Assembly: GCF_029323795.1 (NCBI RefSeq)
Contig: NZ_CP119758.1
Location: 3,844,001-3,908,000, forward strand
Length of the DNA stretch: 64,000 nt
DNA from: Zobellia alginiliquefaciens
GTDB taxonomy: Bacteria; Bacteroidota; Bacteroidia; Flavobacteriales; Flavobacteriaceae
Reading direction: 5' to 3'
Shown: one piece after another, positions 40,809 through 50,008 of the stretch
How positions within the stretch are numbered: the stretch's first letter is position 1
How the letters are laid out: the number at the start of each line of letters is the position of its first letter
Notes under the pieces: model-generated
What the model was told of the DNA's origin: nothing
The model's database searches: none
Seen by the model: only the letters and a program-made list of their open reading frames with translations
Translations under genes and position numbers: made by a program

Positions 40809-42269
40809 TTATTTTTTAGGAATATCTTCTAGGATGTTTAAAAGGAATTTCCAGAATTTCTGTACCGAGGAAATACTCACGCGTTCATCTGGTGAGTGCG
40901 CTCCTAAAATTGTAGGACCAAAACTTATCATATCCATTTCAGGATAGTTTTGACCTAAAATCCCACATTCCAACCCAGCATGGCATGCCGCTACTTTTGG
41001 CTTTTCTCCAAAAAGAGTAATGTACTTCTCTTCTGCAACTTTAAGAATTTTAGAATCTGCATTTGGTGTCCACCCAGGGTAGGTGCCACTAAATTCAACA
41101 TCAAAACGAGCTAATTCAAATGTAGATTTTAAAGCATTACCTAAATCCATTTTTGCGGAATCAACGGAAGAACGGGTAAGGCATCCTATTTTGGCCTTTC
41201 CATTTTTTACCAAAACCCTAGCAACGTTGTTAGACGTTTCTACCAAATCCGGTATTGCGGCGCTCATTGCATAAACCCCGTTATGTGCGGCATAAACACC
41301 TTGCAGCAAACGTTCTTGAGCTCCAAGCCCCATCACTGTTTTTGGTAATTTTGTCGTTTCAAGGGTCACTTGTAGGTTAGGTTCAATAACACTCAATTCT
41401 TTTTGAATGGTTTGAGTTAGTTCTTTTACGGAACTCTCAAAAGCATCACTTTGAGTTTTTAGTATTACGATCTTAGCTACGCTTTCTCTTGGGATAGCAT
41501 TTCTTAGACTACCTCCATCTATTTCAGAAATACGTAGCATAAATGAGTTGGAAACGGTATATAGAATCCTGTTCATTATCTTGTTGGCATTACCAAGACC
41601 TTTATGTATTTCAATGCCGCTGTGACCTCCTTTTAGGCCGTTTACTTTTATTTCATAAGCAGTGGTTGCACGAGGTGCTGTTTTTTCATTATAACTTCTG
41701 GTGGCAGTAATATCTATACCGCCGGCACAACCTATATCTAATTCGTCATCTTCCTCGGTATCCAGGTTTAATAAAATATCGCCTTTAAGAACGCCTCCTT
41801 CTAGTCCCATAGCACCGGTCATTCCGGTTTCTTCATCAATAGTAAAAAGTGCCTCTATAGCTGGATGCGTAATCTCAGAACTTTGTAGCAAGGCCATAAT
41901 AGCCGCCACTCCCATACCATTATCCGCACCAAGGGTGGTGCCTTTTGCCTTTACCCAATCTTCTTGTATGAACATCTCAATCCCCTGGTTCTCAAAATCA
42001 AAAACAGTGTCATTGTTTTTTTGATGTACCATATCTAAATGCGACTGTAAGGTTACGGTAATTCTATCTTCCATACCTTTACTTGCGGGCTTTCTTATGA
42101 TGACATTGCCCACATGGTCTTTAAAAGTTTCAAGATTGAGTGACTTCCCAAAGTTTAACATGAATTCTATAACACGTTCCTCTTTTTTGGACGGACGTGG
42201 TACGGCATTCAAATCTGCAAATTTATTCCAGACCTCCTTGGGTTGTAATTCTCTTATAGCTTCGTTCAT
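40809..42269 (-). CDS. pepD: Aminoacyl-histidine dipeptidase (M20C peptidase)
   Basis: A 486-residue cytoplasmic di-zinc peptidase of family M20C that hydrolyses Xaa-His and other dipeptides. Zinc-binding motifs are VTLQSHLDMVHQ (first His), TLGADNGMGVAAIMALLQ (bridging Asp), FTIDEETGMTGAMGL (catalytic Glu) and NLDTEEDDELDIGCAGG. The lid domain has VNGLKGGHSGIEIHKGLGNA, and the last zinc ligand is in SFGPTILGAHSPDERVSISSV. Length is as in E. coli PepD (485). It is divergent from the DUF3810 gene; their shared region carries a palindromic pair of -7 boxes. Confidence 0.95.
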   Translation of the reverse strand: MNEAIRELQPKEVWNKFADLNAVPRPSKKEERVIEFMLNFGKSLNLETFKDHVGNVIIRKPASKGMEDRITVTLQSHLDMVHQKNNDTVFDFENQGIEMFIQEDWVKAKGTTLGADNGMGVAAIMALLQSSEITHPAIEALFTIDEETGMTGAMGLEGGVLKGDILLNLDTEEDDELDIGCAGGIDITATRSYNEKTAPRATTAYEIKVNGLKGGHSGIEIHKGLGNANKIMNRILYTVSNSFMLRISEIDGGSLRNAIPRESVAKIVILKTQSDAFESSVKELTQTIQKELSVIEPNLQVTLETTKLPKTVMGLGAQERLLQGVYAAHNGVYAMSAAIPDLVETSNNVARVLVKNGKAKIGCLTRSSVDSAKMDLGNALKSTFELARFDVEFSGTYPGWTPNADSKILKVAEEKYITLFGEKPKVAACHAGLECGILGQNYPEMDMISFGPTILGAHSPDERVSISSVQKFWKFLLNILEDIPKK

Positions 42270-42278
42270 GTGATGTTA

Positions 42279-42294
42279 TATTTTTGCAAAAATA
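42279..42294. promoter_or_regulatory. Palindromic divergent -7 elements between pepD and DUF3810
   Basis: TATTTTTGCAAAAATA is a perfect 16-bp palindrome formed by two abutting TAnnTTTG boxes. The left one (42279-42286) faces DUF3810, the right one (42287-42294) faces pepD. No clear TTG -33 element is present on either side. Confidence 0.55.
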
Positions 42295-42403
42295 CGGAGT
42301 CAAAAATTGGTATGGATGATATTTGGTTAATTTTGGCTTTATATCCTTATATAATTGAGAAATCATTTAATTGGGTAGGCCTGTTTCAAGTAAAAGCTGC
42401 GTA

Positions 42404-43471
42404 TTGAAAAACAAATTAAGAAATGGTATTGCATTAAGTCTACTTCCACAAATTCTAATAGTGGCTTGGCTTGGTGGTAACCCGGAAATTGTAGAAACAT
42501 ATTATAGTAATGGTATCTACCCGGTAATTAGTCAGTTTTTTAGAATTCTCTTTGGATGGGTTCCTTTTTCGGTTGGTGAAATTATTTACGTACTACTCAT
42601 TGTTCTCGGTATTAGGTATGTGTATGTGAACCGATTGAAAATTAAAAAACGACCTCTTGAATTTTTGCGAAATATAGTGGTTGTCCTGTCCGTGTTTTAT
42701 TTGACTTTCAATCTGGTTTGGGGATTGAATTATTATAGAAAACCAATTGCTGAGAACTTTGCCATCCGGGATAGCGTTACTACGGAAGAGGTGGTAGACC
42801 TTGCGGAGAAATTAGTTGTCAAAACAAACCGACTTCAATTTGAATTGACCTCGGATAGCACCAAGAGAGTGCAAGTACCCTATACCGGTAATGAAATTTT
42901 TGATAAGACGGAACAAGGATACAAGCAATTAGAGGGTGAGGTGCCCCTGCTAAAATATAAACATCGTAGTCTAAAAAAATCAATGTTCAGTTCATTGGCC
43001 AGTTATATGGGAATTGGAGGATACTTAAATCCGTTCACGAACGAAGCGCAGGTAAATGCACTAACTCCAGTATTTCGGTTTCCCGTGGTAAGTGGGCATG
43101 AGGTTGGACATCAAGTAGGATACTCTAAAGAGAATGAAACCAATTTTATTGGGTATTTGGTAACCGTAAAAAATAAGGACCGCTATTTTCAATATTCGGC
43201 TTCAGCTTACGCGCTAAGTCATTGTTTAAGTGCGATACGGCGTTCGGACAAGGCTAAATTTGATGAGTTGTATGCGAAAGTTAATCTTGGAGTGCAGGAG
43301 AATTACCGGGAACTTTATGAGCATAATATGGAGTACATAAATCCTTTTGAACCTATTTTTAAATCTATCTTTAATACCTTTTTAAAAGCAAATCAGCAAA
43401 AAGATGGTATTAAAAGTTATAGCAAAATCGTAGAATTAATGGTTGGGTATCACGAAAAATATCCAATTTAA
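42404..43471 (+). CDS. DUF3810 membrane-bound zinc-protease-like protein
   Basis: A 355-residue protein with two or three N-terminal transmembrane helices (about residues 10-110) followed by a globular domain of DUF3810. A zincin site is visible in VSGHEVGHQVGYSKENETNFIGYL: HEVGH with a downstream Glu that would be the third ligand. This suggests a membrane-anchored metallopeptidase, a role not experimentally known to me. The start is uncertain: no ATG precedes the first helix. The frame opens at a TTG at 42371, and a TTG at 42404 (MKNKLRNGIALS) gives a more normal N-terminus; I use the latter. It is a single gene, convergent with moeA. Confidence 0.8.
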   Translation: MKNKLRNGIALSLLPQILIVAWLGGNPEIVETYYSNGIYPVISQFFRILFGWVPFSVGEIIYVLLIVLGIRYVYVNRLKIKKRPLEFLRNIVVVLSVFYLTFNLVWGLNYYRKPIAENFAIRDSVTTEEVVDLAEKLVVKTNRLQFELTSDSTKRVQVPYTGNEIFDKTEQGYKQLEGEVPLLKYKHRSLKKSMFSSLASYMGIGGYLNPFTNEAQVNALTPVFRFPVVSGHEVGHQVGYSKENETNFIGYLVTVKNKDRYFQYSASAYALSHCLSAIRRSDKAKFDELYAKVNLGVQENYRELYEHNMEYINPFEPIFKSIFNTFLKANQQKDGIKSYSKIVELMVGYHEKYPI

Positions 43472-43502
43472 GAAATAGATAGGAGTAATTTGAAATAAAC
43501 AA

Positions 43503-44693
43503 TTAGGAGGCCACAATAAAATCAAAAACCGTATTCTGAGCTATTTCTTCACCTCCTTGAGGAACTCGGATAAATCCATCGGCGAGAGCCAAGCTTACCA
43601 AATCTCCCGACCCGTTACCCTTAATTGTTTTTGCTAATAGCTTCCCTTCTTTCCATTGCGTGGTAACCTGTATGAAAAGGGTTAAAGAAGGGTGGGGTTG
43701 TATGGCTTCATCTAAAATAACGCTCTCTTTTTCCACTTCCAAGCCTAGCGATTTTTTTAACCAAGGTAAAAAGTAAACATGATAATTGGCAAATGTGGAA
43801 ACAGGATTGCCGGGAAAGGAGAATACTACTTTTTGCTTCTCCTTCTGAATTCCGAACCAGAAAGGTTTACCAGGACGTTGGGCAACCCGGTGAAATATTT
43901 TCTCTATACCAAGATTAGCTAAAGCATCCGGGATAAAATCAAACTTACCTTTGGAGACACCACCGCTGAGCATTACAACGTCATATTTGGAAAAAGCCTT
44001 CTCAAGCTCTGTTTCTATAGTCTTTTTGTCATCGGCTATATGTAGGAGGGTGGGTATTATTTTTACTTTTTCCAGTGCAGCTGCCAATGAAAGGGAATTG
44101 GATTTCCTAATCTGATGAGGTAGTGGAGTTTCGTGTATTTCTACAAGTTCGTTTCCGGTAGAGACGACACAGATTTTAGGAAGCTTTTTTACCAGTACAT
44201 CTTTTTTTCCGACCGAAGCAAGTACGCCTATAGCGGCAGCTGTGATTTCTGTTCCTTTTTTTAAGAGAATCGCGCCTTTTTGCTCCTCACTGCCTTGGCC
44301 ATGAATATTCTGACCTTTCTTAGGGATATTCTTGAGGGTTGCCCAACCATCCTCAATTTCCGTTTCCTCATACATAACTATAGTATCGGCCTGTTTTGGA
44401 AGGACGGCACCTGTCATGATTTCAAGGCAATTGGTTTCTGTTGATAGCGATTGCTGGGGCATACCTGCACTAAGGACACCTTCAATTTTGAAACGTGTAA
44501 TTCCTTTTTCGATTGCTGAAAAAGCTATGACGATGCCATCTTTAGTGGAACGATTGAACGGCGGGAAATCCCTATCAGCTTTGATGTCTTCGCTTAGAAT
44601 TCTTCCGGTACTGTTTAAAAGTGCAACCGTTTCATTCCCAAGGTCCAGAGTATGTTGTACTACCTGATTAAAAGCATTTTCAAAGGCAATCAT
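43503..44693 (-). CDS. moeA: Molybdopterin molybdotransferase
   Basis: A 396-residue enzyme that inserts molybdate into adenylylated molybdopterin. Visible features are the N-terminal FENAFNQVVQHTLDL helix, the RDFPPFNRSTKDGIVI motif with its catalytic Asp, EIMTGAVLPKQADTIVMYEETE, the MogA-like domain segment VMLSGGVSKGKFDFIPDAL, and FSFPGNPVSTFANYHVYFLPWL. The C-terminal domain IV ends VFDFIVAS. The ATG at 44693 is chosen because the longer frame (from 44753) would overlap lepB and adds 20 residues with no family counterpart. It lies 33 bp after lepB in the same direction, far from the moaD-moeB run. Confidence 0.94.
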   Translation of the reverse strand: MIAFENAFNQVVQHTLDLGNETVALLNSTGRILSEDIKADRDFPPFNRSTKDGIVIAFSAIEKGITRFKIEGVLSAGMPQQSLSTETNCLEIMTGAVLPKQADTIVMYEETEIEDGWATLKNIPKKGQNIHGQGSEEQKGAILLKKGTEITAAAIGVLASVGKKDVLVKKLPKICVVSTGNELVEIHETPLPHQIRKSNSLSLAAALEKVKIIPTLLHIADDKKTIETELEKAFSKYDVVMLSGGVSKGKFDFIPDALANLGIEKIFHRVAQRPGKPFWFGIQKEKQKVVFSFPGNPVSTFANYHVYFLPWLKKSLGLEVEKESVILDEAIQPHPSLTLFIQVTTQWKEGKLLAKTIKGNGSGDLVSLALADGFIRVPQGGEEIAQNTVFDFIVAS

Positions 44694-44725
44694 TTTGAAT
44701 GTATTTTTAGAAGTGGGATTCTTAA

Positions 44726-46426
44726 TTATCCCTTGGCTTTCTTCTTGTTCCATAACCAGCTTCCTACAAAGTAAGCAACCAAGGCTATCAGGAAATATTT
44801 AAAATAAGAAACCGGCTCGCCGTTTCCGTTTACCGTGGTAAAAATACGATCCCATCTTGGTTTCCAGTTAAAAATACCTTCATTGAAATTATCAACACTT
44901 AGCCAAATAAAAATAGGGGTACCAACAATGTGGTTTTCCGGTACGTAACCCCAAGCTCTACTGTCTTCTGAGTGGTCCCTGTTGTCACCCATCATCCAAT
45001 AATAATCTTGTTTAAAGGTGTATGAGTCCGCTACTTCCCCATTAATTTTTATTTGGTTACCAGATACACTAATGGTGTTGCCTTCATATTCTCTTATAAT
45101 TTTTTTGTAGAGCGGTAATACCTTTAGATTTAGCGGTACTGTGGCTCCTTTTTCTGGAATATAAATGGTGCCCATCTGGTCGTAATTCCATGGGTAATCT
45201 GGGTTCTGAGGGAATATGTTACCTCCGGGAACGCCTTTTTTCTCTACTATCCTTACGATAGAATCCAAGGAAGGCTCTTTTTTAAGTTCCGCCACCATTT
45301 CATCCGTTAAGGGGGCAATACGCTCAAGACCTGTTTCTTCGGCTAGGGAAATGGAATTTTTGCGGGCTACAGAAATAGGAATACCGCCTTCATTTGTATA
45401 GACTTCTAACTTACCATCATTTCGTTGCCTGTAGCCTTTTACATATTTTTGGATACTGTTCAGTTGCTGTTGGTTCAGTGAATTGATGATATACTTTCTA
45501 TTCCATCCTGTAGCATCCACTTTTTCTAGCATGGTGGAAGAAACTCCTTTGCTGGAATACAAGGCGTAATCAAATTGTAATTTAGCCCTATCCGAAAGTT
45601 CCAATTGTTTCCCGTTGATATAAACATAGCCATCTTTAACAGCCAATGAATCCCCTGGAATACCTACGCAACGTTTTACGTAATTCGATTTTTTGTCAAT
45701 AGGTTTTATAACTCCTTTTTCTCTTTTGAAAAACTGACGCACCGTATCCGCAGGCCAGCTGAAAACAACAATGTCATTCCGGTCTACTTTGGTAAAACCT
45801 GGAAGCCTGAAATACGGAAGCTGTGGTTTTGATAGATATGATTTGGTATGAACAAGGGGCAGTGTGTCATGTACCATTGGAGCTGCAATGGTAGTCATGG
45901 GGGTTCTGGCTCCGTAATGAAACTTGCTAACAAACAACAAATCACCAACACGCAGTGTTCGTTCCAACGAAGGTGTCGGAATTACGTAAGGTTGAATAAA
46001 ATAGGTATGAACAAGGGTTGCGGCGATAACTGCAAAGGCTATTGAGCTTACCCATTCTCCTGTCGCCGTTCTTGGTTGAAGGCTTCGGTCTTCAATATAT
46101 TTGACATCCAAAGCATAGTTTACATAATAGATGTAAAAGCCTAAAGTAAGTATTACCAACCATGTATCTGCAGTGCTGTTACGTCCAAAGCTGCGTATGG
46201 TTTCAATCCATATAATCGGAAACATTAATAGATTGATAATTGGAATAAACAAAAGTATCGTCCACCATTTTGGGCGATTGATAATTTGCATTAAGACTAT
46301 AGCATTGTATACGGGAATAGCAGCTTCCCAAGCTTTTCTACCTGCTTTTACGTAAAGTTTCCAGGTTCCTGCAAAATGGATTATCTGAATAATCAGAATA
46401 AAAAGTAACCACTGTGTTGCGTCCAT
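44726..46426 (-). CDS. lepB: Signal peptidase I
   Basis: A 566-residue inner-membrane protease of family S26 that cleaves signal peptides after Sec export. It is far longer than E. coli LepB (324), as usual in Bacteroidota. Two or three N-terminal helices (about 1-80) precede a further helix and the catalytic Ser in YVIPTPSLERTLRVGDLLFVSK. The catalytic Lys is in KSNYVKRCVGIPGDSLAV. The C-terminal box is YWMMGDNRDHSEDSRAWGYVPENHIVG, followed by a final transmembrane helix. An insertion of about 150 residues separates the Lys and C-terminal boxes. It is downstream of dapB (106-bp gap) and upstream of moeA. Confidence 0.95.
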   Translation of the reverse strand: MDATQWLLFILIIQIIHFAGTWKLYVKAGRKAWEAAIPVYNAIVLMQIINRPKWWTILLFIPIINLLMFPIIWIETIRSFGRNSTADTWLVILTLGFYIYYVNYALDVKYIEDRSLQPRTATGEWVSSIAFAVIAATLVHTYFIQPYVIPTPSLERTLRVGDLLFVSKFHYGARTPMTTIAAPMVHDTLPLVHTKSYLSKPQLPYFRLPGFTKVDRNDIVVFSWPADTVRQFFKREKGVIKPIDKKSNYVKRCVGIPGDSLAVKDGYVYINGKQLELSDRAKLQFDYALYSSKGVSSTMLEKVDATGWNRKYIINSLNQQQLNSIQKYVKGYRQRNDGKLEVYTNEGGIPISVARKNSISLAEETGLERIAPLTDEMVAELKKEPSLDSIVRIVEKKGVPGGNIFPQNPDYPWNYDQMGTIYIPEKGATVPLNLKVLPLYKKIIREYEGNTISVSGNQIKINGEVADSYTFKQDYYWMMGDNRDHSEDSRAWGYVPENHIVGTPIFIWLSVDNFNEGIFNWKPRWDRIFTTVNGNGEPVSYFKYFLIALVAYFVGSWLWNKKKAKG

Positions 46427-46532
46427 TTGTGTATTTTATATTGTAAAAATGCTCCTATTTAAATTCTTAAAGCATTGAAATCTAGTGCTTCTATTGCAAA
46501 TAAGCCTAATTCTTGTTCAATTATTATATCCG

Positions 46533-47234
46533 TTAACCAAGGTTTAACACATCTTTCATAGTGAAAACACCAGTTTTTCCTACAATCCATTCAGCTGCAA
46601 TAACAGCGCCAAGGGCAAATCCTTCTCTGTTATGGGCGGTATGCTTAATTTCTATAGAATCAACCTCGCTACTATAATCAATGCTATGCGTACCAGGCGT
46701 TGTGCCAATTCTTTTTGATACGATCGGAATTTCCCCCGCAGGCGCATTTTCAAGTTTCCAAGCTTTATAATCCGTGTTTTTGATTATGCCTTCCGCTAAA
46801 GTAATAGCCGTACCGCTGGGTTCGTCTAACTTCTGGGTATGATGAATTTCTTCCATAGATACCTTGTACTGGTCTAAGGTTTTCATCATTTTGGCCAAAT
46901 ATTCGTTAAGTTCAAAAAATACGTTAACCCCCAAGCTGAAATTGGATGCATAAATAAAGGCTCCTTTGTTTTCCTTGCACAAGGCGACGGCTTCATCATA
47001 TTTATCTAACCAACCTGTTGTTCCCGAAATCACGGGTACGCCGTGTTCAAAACATTTGGTAAGGTTGCCAAATGCGGCACTTGGCATGCTAAAATCAATA
47101 GCGACATCCATTTCGGAGAAATCAATATCAACCGCATCAACATCAATCTTTGCAACAATAGTGTGGTTTCTGCTTTGGGCGATTTTCTCAATCATCTTAC
47201 CCATTTTTCCGTATCCGAATAGTGCTATTTTCAA
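46533..47234 (-). CDS. dapB: 4-hydroxy-tetrahydrodipicolinate reductase
   Basis: A 233-residue NAD(P)H-dependent enzyme of lysine and diaminopimelate biosynthesis, hence of peptidoglycan supply. The N-terminal GYGKMGKMIEKIA loop binds the nucleotide, MDVAIDFSMPSAAFGNL is conserved, and VSMEEIHHTQKLDEPSGTAITLAEGI contains the catalytic His-His and Lys. Slightly shorter than E. coli DapB (273), as in other Bacteroidota. It follows the DUF5683 gene by 56 bp and precedes lepB by 106 bp in the parA-parB-DUF5683-dapB-lepB series. Confidence 0.96.
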   Translation of the reverse strand: MKIALFGYGKMGKMIEKIAQSRNHTIVAKIDVDAVDIDFSEMDVAIDFSMPSAAFGNLTKCFEHGVPVISGTTGWLDKYDEAVALCKENKGAFIYASNFSLGVNVFFELNEYLAKMMKTLDQYKVSMEEIHHTQKLDEPSGTAITLAEGIIKNTDYKAWKLENAPAGEIPIVSKRIGTTPGTHSIDYSSEVDSIEIKHTAHNREGFALGAVIAAEWIVGKTGVFTMKDVLNLG

Positions 47235-47290
47235 GGTATGTAATTATTTTGACAACTGAATTTAGTCTCCTTAAAATCAGTTATTTGTGT

Positions 47291-47929
47291 TTAAAATTTT
47301 ATAATCAGGGCCATCCCGTAACTAGGGTTGTTGGTTATGGGGTCCAAATCTAGAAACGGTTCCATATCAAAGCTTAAATCGTCATCAATATTGAATTGTT
47401 TTAAATGTGCATCTACATTGGCATCTACAATATTTAAAGCATATAATGCAATGGATACAAGTAACAACAAATCTCGATCATTTTGAAAACGTTCTTGTTG
47501 ACTCTGTAAATCGTCTAAACCTAAAAGCGGCCCACTTCCGGTATTGTTAGGGTCATAGAATTCATCATCGGTAAAACCGGCCCTTCTTCTTTTAAAAGCC
47601 GTTCGTACACGTTGATAATTATTGTTATTCCAAGTATACCCATACACAGCGGCACCAATTGCTCCATAAACTATTGGCACTTTCCAATACCGCTTATTGT
47701 AAATCTGACCTAAACCAGGTAAAACAGCAGAATAAAAAGCCGCTTTGCTTGGGGCAAGCGGGTTGATTCTAACCTTTTTCTTTTTCAGCGTATCCACTAC
47801 TATAATTCCCTCTTCCGCTAAATCAGTTTGGAGTGAATCTACCTCTTTACCTTTAGCTGTTTCTTCCTGTGCAGTAGCAGTTAATGTAAAAAGAGTAATG
47901 AAAACAAGGGTTAGGAGGGATTTACTCAC
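47291..47929 (-). CDS. DUF5683 protein
   Basis: A 212-residue protein with a signal peptide (MSKSLLTLVFITLFTLTATAQ) and the DUF5683 core: PLAPSKAAFYSAVLPGLGQIYNKRYWKVPIVYGAIGAAVYGYTWNNNNYQRVRTAFKRR, then RDLLLLVSIALYALNIVDANVDAHLKQF. Two hydrophobic helices lie within the core (about 75-100 and 150-170), with a final beta segment SYGMALIIKF that resembles an outer-membrane anchor. Function unknown. Its ATG overlaps the end of parB by eight bases, so it is cotranscribed with the partition genes; in Bacteroidota this gene is regularly found between parB and dapB (from memory). Confidence 0.85.
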   Translation of the reverse strand: MSKSLLTLVFITLFTLTATAQEETAKGKEVDSLQTDLAEEGIIVVDTLKKKKVRINPLAPSKAAFYSAVLPGLGQIYNKRYWKVPIVYGAIGAAVYGYTWNNNNYQRVRTAFKRRRAGFTDDEFYDPNNTGSGPLLGLDDLQSQQERFQNDRDLLLLVSIALYALNIVDANVDAHLKQFNIDDDLSFDMEPFLDLDPITNNPSYGMALIIKF

Positions 47930-48824
47930 CTAGGATCAATTTTTTTATTCGTTTGAACTCTTCCTGAGAATGAAACGGAATAGTTATTTTTCCATTCCCT
48001 TTTTCTGTAGCGGAAATATCTACTTTTACCGAAAGATGGTCGGTAAAGGGTTTAATATTTCCCTTTGCAAATTCCGGGGTTTTTGGAGCCTTTTTTGCAG
48101 GTTTTTCAGGGGAACTACCTTCATGATAAGCTTTTACGGCACGTTCCGTATCACGTACAGAAAGATTCTGGCCTATAATTTTTTCGTATAGATCTATCTG
48201 GTCACTCTTCTTTTCAATATTTACCAGTGCACGACCATGTCCCATGCTTAAAAAGCCATCTCTAATACCTGTTTGGATAATAGGGTCTAGACGTAAGAGA
48301 CGCAGGTAATTGGTAATGGTAGAGCGTTTTTTACCTACACGATCACTAAGTTTTTCTTGGGTAAGTTGAATTTCATCAAGCAACCTTTGGTAAGACAGCG
48401 CAATTTCAATTGGATCTAGGTCTTGGCGTTGGATATTCTCCACCAAGGCCATTTCCAATGATTCTTGATCATCCGCAATACGTATATATGCTGGTATAGT
48501 GGTGAGACCTGCCAGTTTGGAAGCACGGCATCTTCGTTCACCAGAAACCAGTTGATATTTATTGAAATCTAATTTACGAACCGTTATAGGTTGTATAACA
48601 CCTAATTGACTAATTGAAGTGGCCAATTCCTGAAGCGCCTCATCATTGAAATTAGAACGCGGCTGAAAAGGGTTCATTTCAATAGACTCAATATCCAGCT
48701 CTACAATATTTCCGACCACTTTGTCCGCATTCTTGTCTGCAGCAGATTGAATGTCGTTTTCAGGGTCTTTTAATAAAGCGGAGAGTCCGCGGCCTAGTGC
48801 TTGTTTTTTTGTTGCTTTCGCCAT
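47922..48824 (-). CDS. parB: Chromosome-partitioning protein ParB
   Basis: A 300-residue CTP-dependent DNA clamp. Features are the N-terminal LGRGLSALL ParA-stimulating motif (residues 10-18), the ParB/Srx nuclease-fold CTPase domain with ESIEMNPFQPRSNFNDEALQELATSISQLGVIQPITVRK and VSGERRCRASKLAGL (the GxRR motif), a helix-turn-helix (LTQEKLSDRVGKKRSTITNYLRLLRL) and a C-terminal dimerisation domain. The ATG overlaps the parA stop (TAATG). No sequence matching the usual parS 16-mer is present in this window. Confidence 0.96.
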   Translation of the reverse strand: MAKATKKQALGRGLSALLKDPENDIQSAADKNADKVVGNIVELDIESIEMNPFQPRSNFNDEALQELATSISQLGVIQPITVRKLDFNKYQLVSGERRCRASKLAGLTTIPAYIRIADDQESLEMALVENIQRQDLDPIEIALSYQRLLDEIQLTQEKLSDRVGKKRSTITNYLRLLRLDPIIQTGIRDGFLSMGHGRALVNIEKKSDQIDLYEKIIGQNLSVRDTERAVKAYHEGSSPEKPAKKAPKTPEFAKGNIKPFTDHLSVKVDISATEKGNGKITIPFHSQEEFKRIKKLILGE

Positions 48825-49597
48825 TAAGCTATCTCTTTGTTTTTCTTGACGACTTCATGGGCCAGGTTCAAGTAATTAGTAGCGCCTTTGCTGCTTGCAT
48901 CATACTTTATAATGCTTTCCCCATAACTAGGTGCCTCGCTTAACCTTACGTTACGCTGAATTATAGTATCGAAAACCATATCTACAAAGTGCTTGCGTAC
49001 TTCTTCTACTACTTGGTTTGAAAGTCTTAAACGAGAATCGTACATGGTCAATAACATGCCTTCAATATCTAGGTTGGCGTTGTGTATTTTCTGAACACTT
49101 TTAATGGTGTTCAGTAGTTTTCCAAGGCCTTCCAAAGCAAAGTATTCACATTGTATTGGTATAATTACCGAGTCTGCCGCAGTAAGGGCGTTCAAAGTAA
49201 GTAGACCCAAAGAAGGTGCGCAATCAATTAAAATATAATCATAGCTGTCCCTAAGGTCAGATATTGCTTTCTTCATCATATATTCCCGTTGATCCTTGTC
49301 CACCAATTCAATTTCAATGGCTACCAGGTCAATGTGTGCAGGAATTAAGTCTAAGTTGGGGGAGTCAGTGCTAATAATCGCTTCCTTGGCATTTTTAGTA
49401 TGCTCAAGAAGTTGATACGTACCATATTCAACACTTTCTACATCAATGCCTAAACCTGAAGTAGCATTGGCCTGTGGATCCGCATCTATTAGCAATACTT
49501 TCTTCTCCAAAACACCTAAAGAAGCTGCCAAATTAACTGTTGTAGTGGTTTTGCCCACTCCTCCCTTTTGATTCGCAATAGCAATAATCTTGCCCAT
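48824..49597 (-). CDS. parA: Chromosome-partitioning ATPase ParA
   Basis: A 257-residue deviant-Walker ATPase of the chromosomal Soj type. The P-loop is NQKGGVGKTTTTVNLAASLG (signature Lys before GVGKTT), Walker A' is LLIDADPQANATSGLG, and Walker B is YDYILIDCAPSLGLLTLNAL. Other conserved segments are IPIQCEYFALEGLGKLL and LLTMYDSRLRLSNQVVEEVR. It works with ParB to segregate the origin region. It is first in the parA-parB-DUF5683-dapB series. A 411-bp non-coding stretch lies upstream; a near-consensus TATTTTTA box falls just before the start but lacks the final G. Confidence 0.96.
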   Translation of the reverse strand: MGKIIAIANQKGGVGKTTTTVNLAASLGVLEKKVLLIDADPQANATSGLGIDVESVEYGTYQLLEHTKNAKEAIISTDSPNLDLIPAHIDLVAIEIELVDKDQREYMMKKAISDLRDSYDYILIDCAPSLGLLTLNALTAADSVIIPIQCEYFALEGLGKLLNTIKSVQKIHNANLDIEGMLLTMYDSRLRLSNQVVEEVRKHFVDMVFDTIIQRNVRLSEAPSYGESIIKYDASSKGATNYLNLAHEVVKKNKEIA

Positions 49598-50008
49598 TAT
49601 CAGTCTGAGTTAGGGGGTAAAAATACGATTATTTACAATGCTATTGAAACCATTTTGTTAACACAAAGTGAATAAGTGTGGCCTTTTGCGTTAAAGTTCG
49701 TTAACTGAAAGTGTCTTTTTTTGAAATATAATGTTTCTAAACGGAGATTTGCTGCTGAAAATTGGAAGCTGGATTGGAAGGGGTATTTAGAAGTGAAAAT
49801 TCAAACAACTTTTGATTTTAAGGGTTTTTATTGGATTAAATTACTTGTTTTTAGATGGTTACTGTTTTTTATGTAAACTTTCAATTTCTTGTTTTAACAG
49901 GTGTTTTATCGTTTGCTAAACAGAAATTGTCAGAAAAGTAATTTCTTAATAAAAACCACGGATGTTATTAACATTCTTAAGATGACTATGGGAAAAGCAA
50001 TGCTGATC
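49598..50008. other. 411-bp AT-rich intergenic region upstream of parA
   Basis: No reading frame I can support. It contains two GTTAAC sites about 40 bp apart (near 49655 and 49700) and an ATGTTATTAACAT near-palindrome at 49962-49974. There is no 16-bp parS match and no clear terminator for the septum-initiator gene. It probably holds the parA promoter. Confidence 0.55.

Noticed and set aside
46440-46532. Separate small gene between dapB and lepB
   Set aside because: AT-rich 106-bp gap with no start-stop frame of credible length.
49598-50008. Possible parS centromere or replication origin upstream of parA
   Set aside because: No match to the usual TGTTTCACGTGAAACA-type 16-mer and no cluster of DnaA boxes was seen; only scattered GTTAAC sites.
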